Source of the DNA: Eutreptiella sp. 'Long Island Sound 2002'
Lineage: Eukaryota > Euglenozoa > Euglenophyceae > Eutreptiales > Eutreptiaceae
Assembly (NCBI GenBank): GCA_964036045.1
Contig: OZ038382.1
Location: 133,972,442-134,036,441 of the forward strand
Length of the DNA: 64,000 nt
Direction: 5' to 3'
How positions within the stretch are numbered: the first letter of the stretch is position 1; each line of letters opens with the position of its first letter. The position numbers were made by a program, and so were the translations under genes. Below are positions 52,024 through 62,117 of the stretch, piece after piece. The notes below the pieces were generated by a model. It was not told the DNA's origin. It made no database searches and saw nothing but the letters and a program-made list of their open reading frames with translations.

Positions 52024-52689
52024 ATGGCGGGTGCACCCCCGCGCGGATTCGAGGAACTTTTTCCTCAATTGCAACAATTTCAACGTTTCCTAGATCCACA
52101 AGAGGCTGAACAAGCCTCACAATCTCAACCTCGCAGTGTGGAAGGAGATAGCGGATCAACCTCGCCAAGTCAAAGCCAGCCCTCTCCGGCGCCACAACTG
52201 CCGCCTCCCCGCGCGTCCAACGTCCCGCAAGATACACCGTTCAAGCAAGCATGGGCGTTGAATCTCCCGGTCCGTGAGGAGGTTCTAAAGTACCAACATG
52301 CCCACCCGGATGCTAGCCTTGCACCACCCACGCAATAATGGGCTTGGCTCAAGGATATCACGCCAGCCTACCTCCACAAGTGCGCACTCCGAATGTGGAT
52401 GAACAAGAATTGTGAGCAAAACATTGCAGGTGAGACGGCGGGGCCATGGACAACACGGTGCCTCTCAGAGACCAACTGGTCTCTTTGGAAGGTCTCTTGC
52501 ATTGGGAAGAAAGGGGAGATGGGGGAAATGACGTTGAAGGAGGAAGCACGTTATGCTTTGTACAAGATTTGGGATTTGAATCTTGGCGTTGCGGAGGAAT
52601 CAACATGGAGCTTGGGATCCACGGGTGGACACAGTGGTGGCCACGTCTCTGGCAATGGATGCAAGTTCTGTTTCAAACCACTTGATTAA
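52024..52689 (+). CDS. hypothetical protein(s) of the TTCAACCGG element
   Basis: An ATG at 52024 opens a 104-codon frame rich in Gln/Ser/Pro (F-P-Q-L-Q-Q-F-Q-R-F, then a Pro-rich linker and L-N-L-P-V-R-E-E-V-L-K-Y), stopping at 52338. A second frame (52393-52689) has C-A-L-R-M-W-M-N-K-N-C-E-Q and many Trp/Gly. The sequence between the two is open in the first frame apart from one TAA, so they may be parts of one gene. No domain is recognised. Confidence 0.35.
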
Positions 52690-52952
52690 ATACCACTCAA
52701 TTGATGGGATGAGCGGCGCTCCGCTGAGTACCGCTCACCGCCAACTTTGCCATTGACCTGTGGCGGGACAATCCCTGGTGGCGGGAAACCCCCAAGCAAG
52801 CAAGGAAAGAATAAGGAGGCAGGGGCGGCACAAGTGTTCGCTGCAGGTTCCGCAAGTGAGGGACACACCATGGCGCCAATAGTGCCAAAGGAGTTGGTGC
52901 AAGTATGTGTGGCGCCGCTCGTACCCTTCGTGTGCTTTGACCGACAATTGTG

Positions 52953-53020
52953 ATGGTTCAACCGGCTCAACCGTCCCGTTGTACGAGTGTCTACTGCGGT
53001 TCGGCCGGTTTCCCCGCATC
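52953..53020. repeat. TTCAACCGG-type repeat, internal copy
   Basis: GGTTCAACCGGCTCAACCG, a short spacer, then CTACTGCGGTTCGGCCGGTTTCCCCGCATC. The same arrangement recurs at 54028-54105, making a direct repeat of about 70 bp. Confidence 0.75.
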
Positions 53021-53237
53021 GCTCTCTTTTCTGTGCATCACCAAAATTTGCAATCGTGCTACTACATGTTTGTAGTTAACAGCCCGGGTGTGCCGAGTGA
53101 TACGCTGGTGGTTGACAAAAGCGGGCCAGGCATCATGGTGCAAGGCCGTTGGCCACCGCAACCACTTGACCAGTGTTTTGGCACAACCCCTGACAACGGA
53201 GACCTTGTCGATACATTGTGTGACCGTTGGAAGCGCA

Positions 53238-53862
53238 TGCTATAACAAGGCCTCAAGGAGATTGACAATGGGTGTGTGGCGGGGAGCCCAATGCCGTTCC
53301 GAAAACAAACCCAAGGAGTTGGTGGTGGCGGGAATGTGGCACAACAATGAGTCCATGCGCGCGCGCCAATGGTCGTGGAGCAAACACCCCAATCCGGGAG
53401 TACCCGTCAAATGTTGGACTCGTCCGACGCCGAGAGTCCCTTGGTGCGCCAAAGCGAGTCGTTCGAGGAGTTCTCGGAGAGCTTGAACGAGTTCAAGGAG
53501 GAAAACGGCACCACCGGCGAGGCGTGCGCACAAGGTTCTTGGGAAGAAGCTCCTCGCGCAGCACCACCAGCCATCACCCAAGCTTTGGGAAAGCAATCCC
53601 AACGGGCAAAGCAATTCATGAAGGCCGTTCAAGTCAAGCGCAAGAGGCAAAGCCCAAGGCAAACCAAGCTCCAAAACCAAAGTTCAAGCCAAGTGGTGTC
53701 CAGAGCAAGAAGCGGAAGAAGGTCCCGAGCCCGGATGATGATGGCAACGAGTCAAGCCCAATCCTCACCGACGGGAGTGAGGATAGTGAGGATTCACCAG
53801 TCCCACTCAAACCACCACCAACGGAGAAGTCAAAGGTGAAACAAAAGGGCAAGAAGCCGTGA
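53238..53862 (+). pseudogene. Lys/Ser/Pro-rich hypothetical protein, frameshifted
   Basis: The protein-like path runs in the 53369 frame (S-F-E-E-F-S-E-S-L-N-E-F-K-E-E, A-K-Q-F-M-K-A-V-Q-V-K) and shifts near 53630 into the 53272 frame (K-P-K-A-N-Q-A-P-K-P-K-F-K-P, K-K-R-K-K-V-P-S-P, acidic D-D-D-G-N-E). Alternating basic and acidic low complexity suggests a nuclear, DNA- or chromatin-associated protein. It lies between the two right-hand TTCAACCGG repeats. Confidence 0.35.
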
Positions 53863-54017
53863 AGGAAAACCAAGAAAGGAGATGGTGCACCGAAGGAGAC
53901 AGAATCCGTGAGGCCCGCGGACAAATTTGCAGATCAACCGCTGGTGGAGGAGGCGCCCGCACCTCAAGACGAAGGACCCACACCTCAAGACAAAGACGTG
54001 TCGAAAAAGGTGTGCTG

Positions 54018-54105
54018 CTCAACCGGCTCTTGTAATAGTTCAACCGGTTCAACCGCACCGTTCTCCCGGTTTCTACTGCGGTTGAACCGGTTTCCCCGCA
54101 TCCCT
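54018..54105. repeat. TTCAACCGG-type repeats, right cluster
   Basis: CTCAACCGGCTC, AGTTCAACCGGTTCAACCG and CTACTGCGGTTGAACCGGTTTCCCCGCATC occur in order. The cluster is the last element-specific sequence before Gypsy-2 resumes near 54124. Confidence 0.8.
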
Positions 54106-54123
54106 TTGTGTAACCAATAGGAG

Positions 54124-55614
54124 CAATGGCGCTAAACCCTCACCCAATAACATACCAGTCGCTTGGTACGACGTACAGGACATCTAGCAGGTTGTGTGGG
54201 CTAAAGCTGACGGTATCGAGCGATCGACCCGCCTGGACCTCCTCAAGAGGTCCTGGAAAACGTCTATATGGTCCGAGGAGGATGATGAAGAAATGACTCT
54301 CCCCGATCCTGAGGTACCCCTGGTATACGCCCTTCACTATGTCCAGCATGGTTGCCAGGACAGGGGGGATGAGCTGCCCCCTGAAACTATGGGGCGTATG
54401 AAGAAACAGGTAAAAGGGAACAGCAACCTGCATGCTGAGGAGGACGTTTCTGAGAAGCTGGACAGCATGAGACTTGACCCTCGTCTTAGTAAGGTCATCC
54501 AGAAATACCATGAGGTTTTTGGAGCGTTGACCCCACCCCTGTCCTGCAAAACGCTGGTCCAGATGGACCTCAAACTCAAACCAGAATTCCAAGGGTATGT
54601 GGTGAGACGGTGTCCGTACCCCGCCCCACAAGACCAAATCGATGAGATGGAACGCCAAATCCAGGGATGCATAGATGGTGGCCCCGTCGAGGAGTACAAA
54701 CACAGGGACGATCCCCGCCATTGTAGCCTTTGTTTCCTGGTGGCTAAACCTGGCTCCACTGCTATGCGCTTGGTCGTCGACTATGGTGAGGTCAGCAAAA
54801 AGACCCAAAACCACTCAGGGGGTATCCCCAACGTGGGGAATACCCCAAGATGAATCGCCAAGTGTCAACTCAAGACCAAGATGGATAAACGCAATGGATT
54901 CTGGCAGGTAGACCTAGCCAGAGCAGCCCAGGAACTGCTCGCCTTTGTAACCCCTAAGGGCCGTGTCTTCCGCTGGAAGGTCATGCCCTTCGGTGTCGCC
55001 AATGCCCCTGCACTCTTTCAGGAGCTGACGAATACAATCCTATATATCCTGGGGCGCAGACCCCTTGTTCAGGAACTGGTTTCCTGTGGTGCTGAGATCG
55101 AGGCACACATGGAGGACGTGAGCCTGCGTACTAACACCGAGGAGGATCATATCCTCCTCCTACAAGAGTTTTTCACTGTCTGTCAGGAAAACCATCTCCG
55201 CATCAAACTCGAGAAATGTGAATTCATGCGTGAGGAGATGGAGTACCTAGGTTTCGACGTTGGGCATGGCTGGTGGAAACCAGCCGCATCTAAGATGCAA
55301 CCCCTGCAGGACATGCAGATACGTGATGACCCTGAGAAGGGTCCTCACGACCTTTGGAGGTTCATCGGCGCGTGCAATTTTTGCTGCCAACATGCACACA
55401 ATTTTACATATTCATCAGCCACCCTGACTGACCTTATAAAAAAGAGTAACCCTTGGCGGTGGACTGATAAGGAGGAGGCCTGTTTCCAGGAGCTGAAGAA
55501 GAAAATCTCCTCTACCAACTGCCTGGGAGTACCACGCCTTAAGGGTGTGATAATACTCGTCATAGATGCCGGTGATGCAGGGGGGGTGGTACCCTATACC
55601 AGACGCAAGGGCTT
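54124..55614 (+). pseudogene. Gypsy-2 reverse transcriptase and start of RNase H
   Basis: The leader frame (W-A-K-A-D-G-I-E, R-C-P-Y-P-A-P-Q-D-Q-I-D-E, M-R-L-V-V-D-Y-G-E-V) ends in a stop at about 54850. The next frame resumes with K-M-D-K-R-N-G-F-W-Q-V-D-L (motif A), P-F-G-V-A-N-A-P-A-L-F-Q (motif B) and H-M-E-D-V-S-L, where the Y-I-D-D catalytic box is changed to H-M-E-D. The connection region and RNase H start (V-I-D-A-G-D-A-G-G) follow. A one-base change in a G run at 55580-55586 moves the true path to T-L-Y-Q-T-Q-G-L-N-P. The polymerase is inactive. Confidence 0.85.
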
Positions 55615-55620
55615 AACCCG
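55615..55620. repeat. 6-bp target-site duplicate of insertion 5, left
   Basis: AACCCG occurs here and at 56480-56485. Joining the two restores G-L-N-P-A-E-L-S-H-C in the Gypsy-2 RNase H. Confidence 0.7.
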
Positions 55621-56479
55621 AAGCAGGAGCGCAGTCAGCCTGCTTCCTAAAGACTACAAATTAGTTTCACAGGATATATAGCGTCGCGGTAACCGTGCTG
55701 AAGGTCGCCGCAGCAGCAAAGCCACGCCGATGTCGTGGACAGTAATGAAAGGACGATAAACATGCTGGCAAGTTTCTAAGATATTTTGCCGTTTCTGTTG
55801 AAGATTTTATTATAAATTATATTACGATTTGCAGCTTCGTGTTTTTGTTGGATTAGATTTACCAGTATCAGCGAGGTCGCCGTACAATATTGTATACTTG
55901 CATGTTGTATGTTAGATATAAATGCAACGCCCTGTCTGCATCTTGTTGCTTAGGTGCAGCGCTGCAGGGGCCATGCTGCAGGGCATGCAAGGATCGTACA
56001 TCACTTGATGTGTTGGTGACCAATCAGTTATGGACAGCGCTGAAATACCAGAACGGATTATGGATCATGCAGTGTCTGTCCCGTGTGCAAATGTTGGTTA
56101 ACATGCAGGGATTCGGCGAGGCATAGTCGCAAACGGAGCCCACGTAAACACCAAGTCGGGGAAATAATTATGGGTTTGCAGTTTGGATTTTCTGTCGGTC
56201 TCAAAACATCGGCGCTTCAAACTCTCCAGGAAAGCTGAGCAACGGAAGCCGGATAACAGGGATGGCTCTGCCCCGCACCGACATGGCACCCGAGGAGATG
56301 AACAGAAGCAAGACGAGTGACAGACTGAAGCACGACCTGCTGGGGAGCTTTTATGGAAAATCAAAACCCAAGACCCAGATGACTTAAACATGGCGCACAT
56401 ACCTGGTAGTCAGCAAACCGTGACAGAAACGGGACACCAACCAAGGGGATCGTTCATGGAGTAGACGAGCCTTGCTACA
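55621..56479. mobile_element. 859-bp insertion of unknown type (insertion 5)
   Basis: It is flanked by AACCCG duplicates and interrupts the Gypsy-2 RNase H frame. It has no ORF above 100 residues, no clear terminal inverted repeats and no A-rich tail. It could be a small non-autonomous element or a solo LTR with lost ends. Confidence 0.6.
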
Positions 56480-56565
56480 AACCCGGCTGAGTTGTCGCAC
56501 TGCCAGTCTCACACTTCAGGTTTGAACAGCGATGGTACCCTGAAGCATATATATACCCCGGACCA
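56480..56565 (+). pseudogene. Gypsy-2 RNase H, continued
   Basis: The frame gives N-P-A-E-L-S-H-C-Q-S-H-T-S-G-L-N-S-D-G-T-L-K-H, in phase with the fragment ending at 55620. After about 56565 the frame passes into LINE endonuclease sequence, so the LINE copy was inserted here. The remainder of Gypsy-2 is not found within the window. Confidence 0.65.
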
Positions 56566-57944
56566 GAAAGCGTACAAATGCTACTCGCACAAGGGGACCC
56601 CCCTATATGCCCAGCCCGGGATCCAAGTCCATCTCGTCCACCACCTCAGCATCCCAGGGAGACTGAGCGTCTACAAGGTTGTCGGCAACGGACGGCAACT
56701 CAACGTCATCAACGCCCACGTCCCCTTCGGCGACGGCACCGAACTCTTCCTCCAAGCCCGGGCCGAAGCATACCGCCAGATGGCCATGCTCGCCCCCACC
56801 ATCATCATCGGCGACATGAACGCCGCCCCCAGCCAGGCGGACCAAGGAGGACAAGCCACACCCCAGGACCATGCAGTCCGCGACACCATCGAAATGCTGG
56901 GGCTCGTGGAGATGACGGCCAACCTCGAAGCCCAACCATCCCACTTCCCCCACCGAACGGAGGCCGCCCCCTACCGCATTGATGTATGCTATGGCGACCC
57001 CACTACCATCATCCAGGCCCAGGCCCGATACGGCCCCTCCCGCTGGGACCCACGGACCATAGGCCCCTGCGTATCCGCCTCACCATTCCCAACCTTCCCC
57101 CCAGCCCCCCAGAGCATGCGGCCCAAGGCTTACCACCCCCCCTTGAAAATGCCCCCACTGCCCGACAAACAAGCCTGGTCCCAGTATCAAAGGGCCATAG
57201 ACCACCCCCGGCGCAGCCAACCGGGCCCCACCAACCCACTCACACTAGTCACAGCGATGCGCACAGCCGCCGTCGGCTGCAGTTTCCAGCAACACCCCCA
57301 CGCTGAGGACGACCAGCCACCCACGACCCTGGGAGACATGCTCCACGACCTCTGGCATACGAAGCAACAACTGGCGGCCCTCCTCCACACCAACACCCCG
57401 CAAACCCGCCGCCACATACACCACTGCAGGACGCAGAGATCCCACATGAGAGCGGACCTGCAACGGTGGCACATTCACGGGCAACAGCGCATCGCCCAAG
57501 AGCACGAACGGTATGCGCAACATGAACTCCCCTACAAAGCCATCCGCCACCTCAACAACGCAATGACCCACACCGGCCACCGCATCATCACCACGGTCAG
57601 GCAGCAGGACGCCTCCCTCACCAACGACCCAGCCACCGTGCTCCAAGCCTTCCAAGACAGGTTCCTCCATCAACGCACACCAACCCCAGACACACTGTAC
57701 ACGGACACCCAAAACAAAATCGACCGCCTCCCTCAGGTCTTCAACCACGCGCAGAGGAGGCAACTAGAGAAGCGCCCCTTCACCATTCACAAAGTCCGGA
57801 AGCCGATCCACAGTCTCCAGCAACACCAATCCCCAGGCTACGACGACCTCCCTGCGGAGGCATACTACCACCTCCCCGCCCACCTCCTCCGCATACTCGC
57901 CCATCGCCTCTGGGACATCGTCACAGGGCAGACCCCATGTTATC
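56566..57944 (+). pseudogene. LINE fragment: endonuclease and RT leader, truncated
   Basis: The open frame runs uninterrupted for about 460 residues. Endonuclease signatures are N-V-I-N-A-H-V-P, I-I-I-G-D-M-N-A-A-P-S and Y-R-I-D-V-C-Y-G-D-P. A basic His/Gln-rich linker and Q-S-P-G-Y-D-D-L-P-A-E-A-Y follow, and the sequence breaks off at D-I-V-T-G-Q (57944). It is a diverged relative of the LINE at 22-37 kb and ends before the RT palm, where a TGTTATCATGTCA sequence shared with 60122-60134 begins. The uninterrupted frame suggests a fairly recent copy. Confidence 0.75.
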
Positions 57945-58317
57945 ATGTCAATGTTATCATGTCACGTTTCCTGTATAATGTATTCGTACCATCACATGCT
58001 GTCCAGTCCCTGCATCTCCACACTGTACACATACTTGTGACTGTAGGGGTCACACATGCAGCACTGTGTGTCGTGCACTGGGTCGTGTCATGGTTAAAAA
58101 AAAAGGGGGCCTAGGAGAGCAAGAAGCAACATAATATGGATTGAAATGGACACATATGGAGACATACATTGCAAGCATCAGTAAAGTATGAGCCTAGATT
58201 GGCTTCAAGTGGTGTGCAATTGTTTGGCAAAGGCAAAGCATGCAAGAAGATGGGCACAAAAGGCACAACAATGGAATTTTCAACTTGAAACAACCACATG
58301 GTGCAAACAAATACTCC
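57945..58317. other. stretch without gene; starts with TGTTATCATGTCA duplicate
   Basis: TGTTATCATGTCA occurs twice within 57948-57976 and is shared with the repeats at 60122-60134 and 61203-61215. Otherwise no feature is seen. Confidence 0.4.
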
Positions 58318-58319
58318 CA

Positions 58320-58426
58320 GTATACGGCCGTATACTCTAAGTATACGGCCGTATACTGATGTATTGGAGCCTTGAGTATACGGCCGTATACTGAGGTATT
58401 GCAGCCTTGAGCATACGGCCGTATAC
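58320..58426. repeat. four copies of palindrome GTATACGGCCGTATAC
   Basis: Exact copies lie at 58320-58335, 58341-58356 and 58376-58391, and one with a single change at 58411-58426. The last two lie in ~35-bp units sharing CTGA[TG]GTATTG[GC]AGCCTTGAG. Confidence 0.95.
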
Positions 58427-60105
58427 CCCAAGAGCCCAAAATGGGGTAGTTTCAAACACCACATTGATCATCATAATTGGCAAACTAGATGTATTCCCCA
58501 ACTCACCTATGCATGCATTGTGCATTGTACATGTATAGCCACCTGTACACATACCCCTTTCTAAAATCCCAAAACTCCCTTTTTTACCCGTATGCTACCA
58601 GGTATTCCTGGTATGCCAGGTTATGCTCACCATAGACCGCGAGATTCATCTAACGATTATTGACCTGAAAACTCGCCTCCATCTAACACTTTTAATACCT
58701 CCCACTATAGCTTTTCGTGCCTTCAAGAGGAGTGTGGGGTAGCGGCCTGCAAGGCGGCCGTAATAACGAAGGGTATGGTGGTAGTATGAAAAGAGAATTT
58801 TGGCTTTGACCCCAACCTCTTCAGACATCCTATTCTTCGGACGCATAAAAATATTTGGGGGTCCCTTCCCTTTCTCCGATTTCCAGGAATTGTGGTGCTA
58901 GCAACCGTGCTCTTTTGTAACACATCTTTTTTGGCCTAGTCGTTTGAGACAACCTCAAATCGCCGTGGATCATCACATAGCGATTGATTACATTTGTAAT
59001 AAAAACCCTTGCACAGTATCATACATTTTCCTATACCTGTATCACATGGCGTAAAAGCATGGCCGTTGGACCAGCGGTCTACGAGTTGTGAGATCGCTTC
59101 CTCACAGGTAAACTAGCGTGCTACCCGACATTCAATCCGCAAATAATGCACTTTTGAAACGTGAACAACAATCAAGGACATGTTGTTTGCTATATCGGTG
59201 CAGGTAAGTAGGGTGTTCAACACATGTCGGACACTTTTCATAAGAGTCCGCTTGATGTTGTACAAGTAAAGGGTGACGACATTATGGAGGTTTTGTAACA
59301 CAATGGGTGCTTAGTTACCCAACAATATGCGCAAGTTTTCGCACTTGCGTGGCACCACATGTCCATCGACAACGGCCCTGGTAGGTCGGGGTAGGTCATG
59401 CTTCACCGCAAGTGCCGCACATTTAATTGGCAAGGTTCGGCAGTTTGTTCATGTAGTTTAGCAAAGGTACGAGTAAGTTTTGGTGTACACAATAGAACAC
59501 AAGGCAAATGCAATAACAGAGCAAAGGCTCAACAGCTTAACAAAGCATTAACCTGCAGACAGCAAAGGGTCTCGATTTTTCGCCTACACTTTAGCATTGA
59601 GTGCAAATTGGGGGCGCATGGGGACCGGTCCATGTCTGGGATCGCAGAAAGGGTGGTTCCACAGTAGGAGCGTAAAGTGGAGGGTAGGGGCCCTGAAAGG
59701 AGTGTTACTCTAGAGTAGGGGGCTCAAGGGCGACAGATACGGCGTCGCGGCGCTGCGCGGCCGTCTCCGCTGCCGCCTAGTGCATTTTTACCAAAATCTG
59801 GTGGTATTAGGGCCAGTTAAAGATTTAAATCAGGCAGCCGGATGCTGTTTTATGGAATGGATCTGGTACCGCCTACGGCGCTATCGCGATAAGGGGATTT
59901 TGGGCCGAATTCTCAAAATAAATCGAGAGCGGACAAGGTATTCGTGAATTTTTTTACATGATTCTACTCAGTGGATGTATACTTTTCATCTGATGCATTC
60001 CGATTTCTGGATGCTTTGTCCGCACAGATGGGATATGAAAAAAGGTGGTGTTGGCTTTGCGGCAAGCAAACCTCATCCAACCAATGGAGCCATGGGGCCC
60101 CCACA
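58427..60105. other. AT-rich stretch without recognised gene
   Basis: No ORF exceeds about 115 residues on either strand and none has a domain. A GC-rich patch (59735-59780, CGTCGCGGCGCTGCGCGGCC) stands out. No terminal repeats were noticed. Confidence 0.4.
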
Positions 60106-60410
60106 TTTCTTGGCCAAGAAATGTTATCATGTCACGTTTCTCTATATCCGTTATCGAAGTGTCACAATTTCTCGACGAAGAAATGTTATCACCGACCCCA
60201 CATGGCAAGACCCAAATTTCCAAGACATCAACATCAAGAGGGATCAACAATTCAATTGAGCTGCGAAACGTCATTGTTTGATGTGGCACCCCGCACAACT
60301 GGAGGCGGAATGGCTACCACGTGGCAACTACACATAGCCATAAATAAGGAAGGACTACGGGTTCATGGTGCAACTTTCGCAAATCCATGAGCCATGCCGA
60401 GGCACTCGAG

Positions 60411-60745
60411 TCAACTTGGCACACCGAAGGTGGTAGGTTGCACGGCATGCATCACATGACACCGGAGAGCAATGGTGTAGCGTTTTCGGGGGATCGCCTC
60501 ATCACACATGTAGCATATACTTGGTTCCACCTTAGGTCTACATGGGGCCTTCTTAGGCTTCTGTGCACCTGTGAAGGGGTTAGGCATATCTTCAAACACT
60601 TGATTGTTTGCTGCACCCTCCTCACTTGGTGGGGCTGCAAAAGCTGCTTCACGATATGCATCATGACCTTCTGCAAGTGAGGAAAAGACATCCCCCTTTT
60701 CAGACAATTGGGTTGGGGAGAACTCTTCATATTCATTTGCGTCAT
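60411..60745 (-). CDS. hypothetical protein with Cys pair, inside TIR element
   Basis: The better of two overlapping frames (from about 60740) reads D-D-A-N-E-Y-E-E-F-S-P-T-Q-L, an acidic/Ala-rich stretch, P-N-P-F-T-G-A-Q-K-P-K-K-A-P and I-C-Y-M-C-D-E-A-I-P-R-K-R-Y, ending at 60411. The C-x2-C...C arrangement may bind zinc. It may be spliced to the upstream ORF at 60742-61155, since a GTAGATG junction separates them. No family is recognised. Confidence 0.35.
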
Positions 60746-61155
60746 CTACCGGAAGTATTCAACAAATCGCAAGAATGTGAGCTTAGCAAATCATCATCCG
60801 AGATAGTATATGTACTAAGTTGACGATTGTCCATTCTGGGTGGTGACTCGGGTTCCACTTTGATGGGTGAGTCTTGCTTTTGTGGATTTGGGCAAGGTTC
60901 CGCTTTGACTTCCGGTTTGGGGCATGGTTTTGCTTTGATTTCTTCCTCCTCTTTGGATTGGGGCACATGATGTTTGCTCAAGAGCATTGCTGCTTTTGAT
61001 TTCACCTGCTTACCCTTTCGGTGATATACACCAAGTGTTCTCGCAACCACACCAACATGCTTTGCTGCATCATGCAAAGAGATGTCATTGGCATTCGCGA
61101 GTTTTGTCATGACCACCCGTCGGGCACAGAGAGAGAAACAAACTAGTGATAACAT
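60742..61155 (-). CDS. hypothetical basic/Pro-rich protein, inside TIR element
   Basis: The 137-residue frame has an ATG at 61155 within the right-hand repeats. The N-terminal half is helical (V-V-M-T-K-L-A-N-A-N-D-I-S-L-H-D-A-A-K-H) with a helix-turn-helix-like pattern, then K-E-E-E-E-I-K-A-K-P and repeats of K-x-E-P-C-P-[KN]-P, ending in a Ser/Asp-rich tail. A DNA-binding role would fit but is unproven. Confidence 0.4.
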   Translation of the reverse strand: MLSLVCFSLCARRVVMTKLANANDISLHDAAKHVGVVARTLGVYHRKGKQVKSKAAMLLSKHHVPQSKEEEEIKAKPCPKPEVKAEPCPNPQKQDSPIKVEPESPPRMDNRQLSTYTISDDDLLSSHSCDLLNTSGR

Positions 61156-61500
61156 TTCTTGGCCAAGAAACGTTATCTACTCACATTTCTTGGCCAAGAA
61201 ATGTTATCATGTCACATTTCTTGGCCAAGAAATGTTATCAGCCAGTGGGGTCGGTGATCACATTTCTTCGTCGAGAAATTGTAACACCGATAACGGATAT
61301 AATATTGGTCAGATGATAGGATAAAGCGAAAGACAAGGACAGGGACCGAGAGAGAAGACAGTGTGTAGTTTGTGTGCCGGACAATGCACAACCATGTCAC
61401 TCTTGCTCTCACAGTCTATGTTATAACGGTGTTCAGCTTTCTCCTGGTGCTGCTGCGTGCTTGCTAGCTCACCCCACCTACCCGATACAGCCTAACTGAT

Positions 61501-61833
61501 GTGGGCACTCATGCCTTGCTAAAGAAGTGGGCCGATGCCGTAGCTCTCCGCACATTGCACACACGTGTGTACAGCCCCGACAACACACGCACCGTGTCTT
61601 GGCCTTCTCTTGAGAATTGTGCTTGGTCCACCTTGGACACCCCTGTGGCCCTGGTGAAGGTAACGCAACCCGGCGTTGCCCAACCCCACAGCCTCACTGA
61701 CCCTCTGTTGTCGTTGTTTGACAACAACCCTAACCTACAAGCTATTGTGCTGCAGCTCCATGACACGGATGCCCGCGCTGTCGCGGAGCACGTTAAAAAA
61801 AGCTGTGGGGGACCAAATAGGGGGATGAGCTAG
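61501..61833 (+). CDS. hypothetical protein fragment
   Basis: The 110-residue frame has normal globular composition (L-L-K-K-W-A-D-A-V-A-L-R-T-L-H, V-A-L-V-K-V-T-Q-P-G-V, A-I-V-L-Q-L-H-D-T-D-A-R-A-V-A-E-H-V) and opens upstream of its first Met. It is followed on the same strand by further protein-like frames to 64000, so it may be a 5' exon of one gene. No family is recognised. Confidence 0.4.
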   Translation: MGTHALLKKWADAVALRTLHTRVYSPDNTRTVSWPSLENCAWSTLDTPVALVKVTQPGVAQPHSLTDPLLSLFDNNPNLQAIVLQLHDTDARAVAEHVKKSCGGPNRGMS

Positions 61834-62117
61834 TTTGTATTTGAGGGAATGGGAGATGCCGGATGGCTCTCCGGGGATTCAGGTCTTGGGGGACCTGGTT
61901 GTTGGCTAGCGCAAATGGGAGTGCAAGGCCCAGCAAGTGGAGCGGGGGCATTGGGAGGACACTGCCCCCCTCTACTCCCTCCACTCCCAATCGCCATGGT
62001 CCTGGCATGCCGATTTGGAGGGCCACACCCTCCCCACCTGGTACAAGGGTACTGGGATGCACCCCTCCCTTTTCTTCCCCCTCACCACCACCCCCCTTTT
62101 TGGTGTTGAACACCATC

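Larger units (their letters stand above)
49621..54123 (+). mobile_element. putative DNA transposon with TTCAACCGG subterminal repeats (insertion 4)
   Basis: Gypsy-2 coding sequence stops near 49620 and resumes near 54124 (I-P-V-A-W-Y-D-V-Q-D-I). Both ends of the interval carry clusters of GGTTCAACCGG/CCGGTTGAACC. The interior encodes on the plus strand a broken transposase-like protein (49839-51806) homologous to copy 1 at 3.4-8.9 kb, then further ORFs (52024-53862). Exact termini and target duplication were not found. The shared protein and the presence of palindromic arrays at both ends suggest the same element class as 1448-9395. Confidence 0.55.
60106..61232. repeat. TTTCTTGGCCAAGAAA hairpin repeats
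   Basis: The 16-bp perfect palindrome occurs at 60106-60121, 61155-61170, 61186-61201 and 61217-61232, usually followed by [TC]GTTATC. A variant TTTCT[CT]G[AT]CGA[AG]GAAA-type hairpin lies in each TIR of the element below. Confidence 0.9.
60143..61301 (-). mobile_element. TIR element, 1.16 kb, with minus-strand ORFs
   Basis: The left end (60143-60200) TATATCCGTTATCG...ACCGACCCCA and the reverse complement of the right end (61246-61301) match over ~57 bp with about five differences. The interior carries two minus-strand protein-like frames. No clear target duplication is seen; the TTTCTTGGCCAAGAAA repeats lie outside on the left and inside on the right, so an outer, larger element is also possible. 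Confidence 0.65.

Noticed and set aside
58320-58426. CRISPR-like short repeats
   Set aside because: Only four copies with 5-20-bp gaps, perfectly palindromic, without cas genes.
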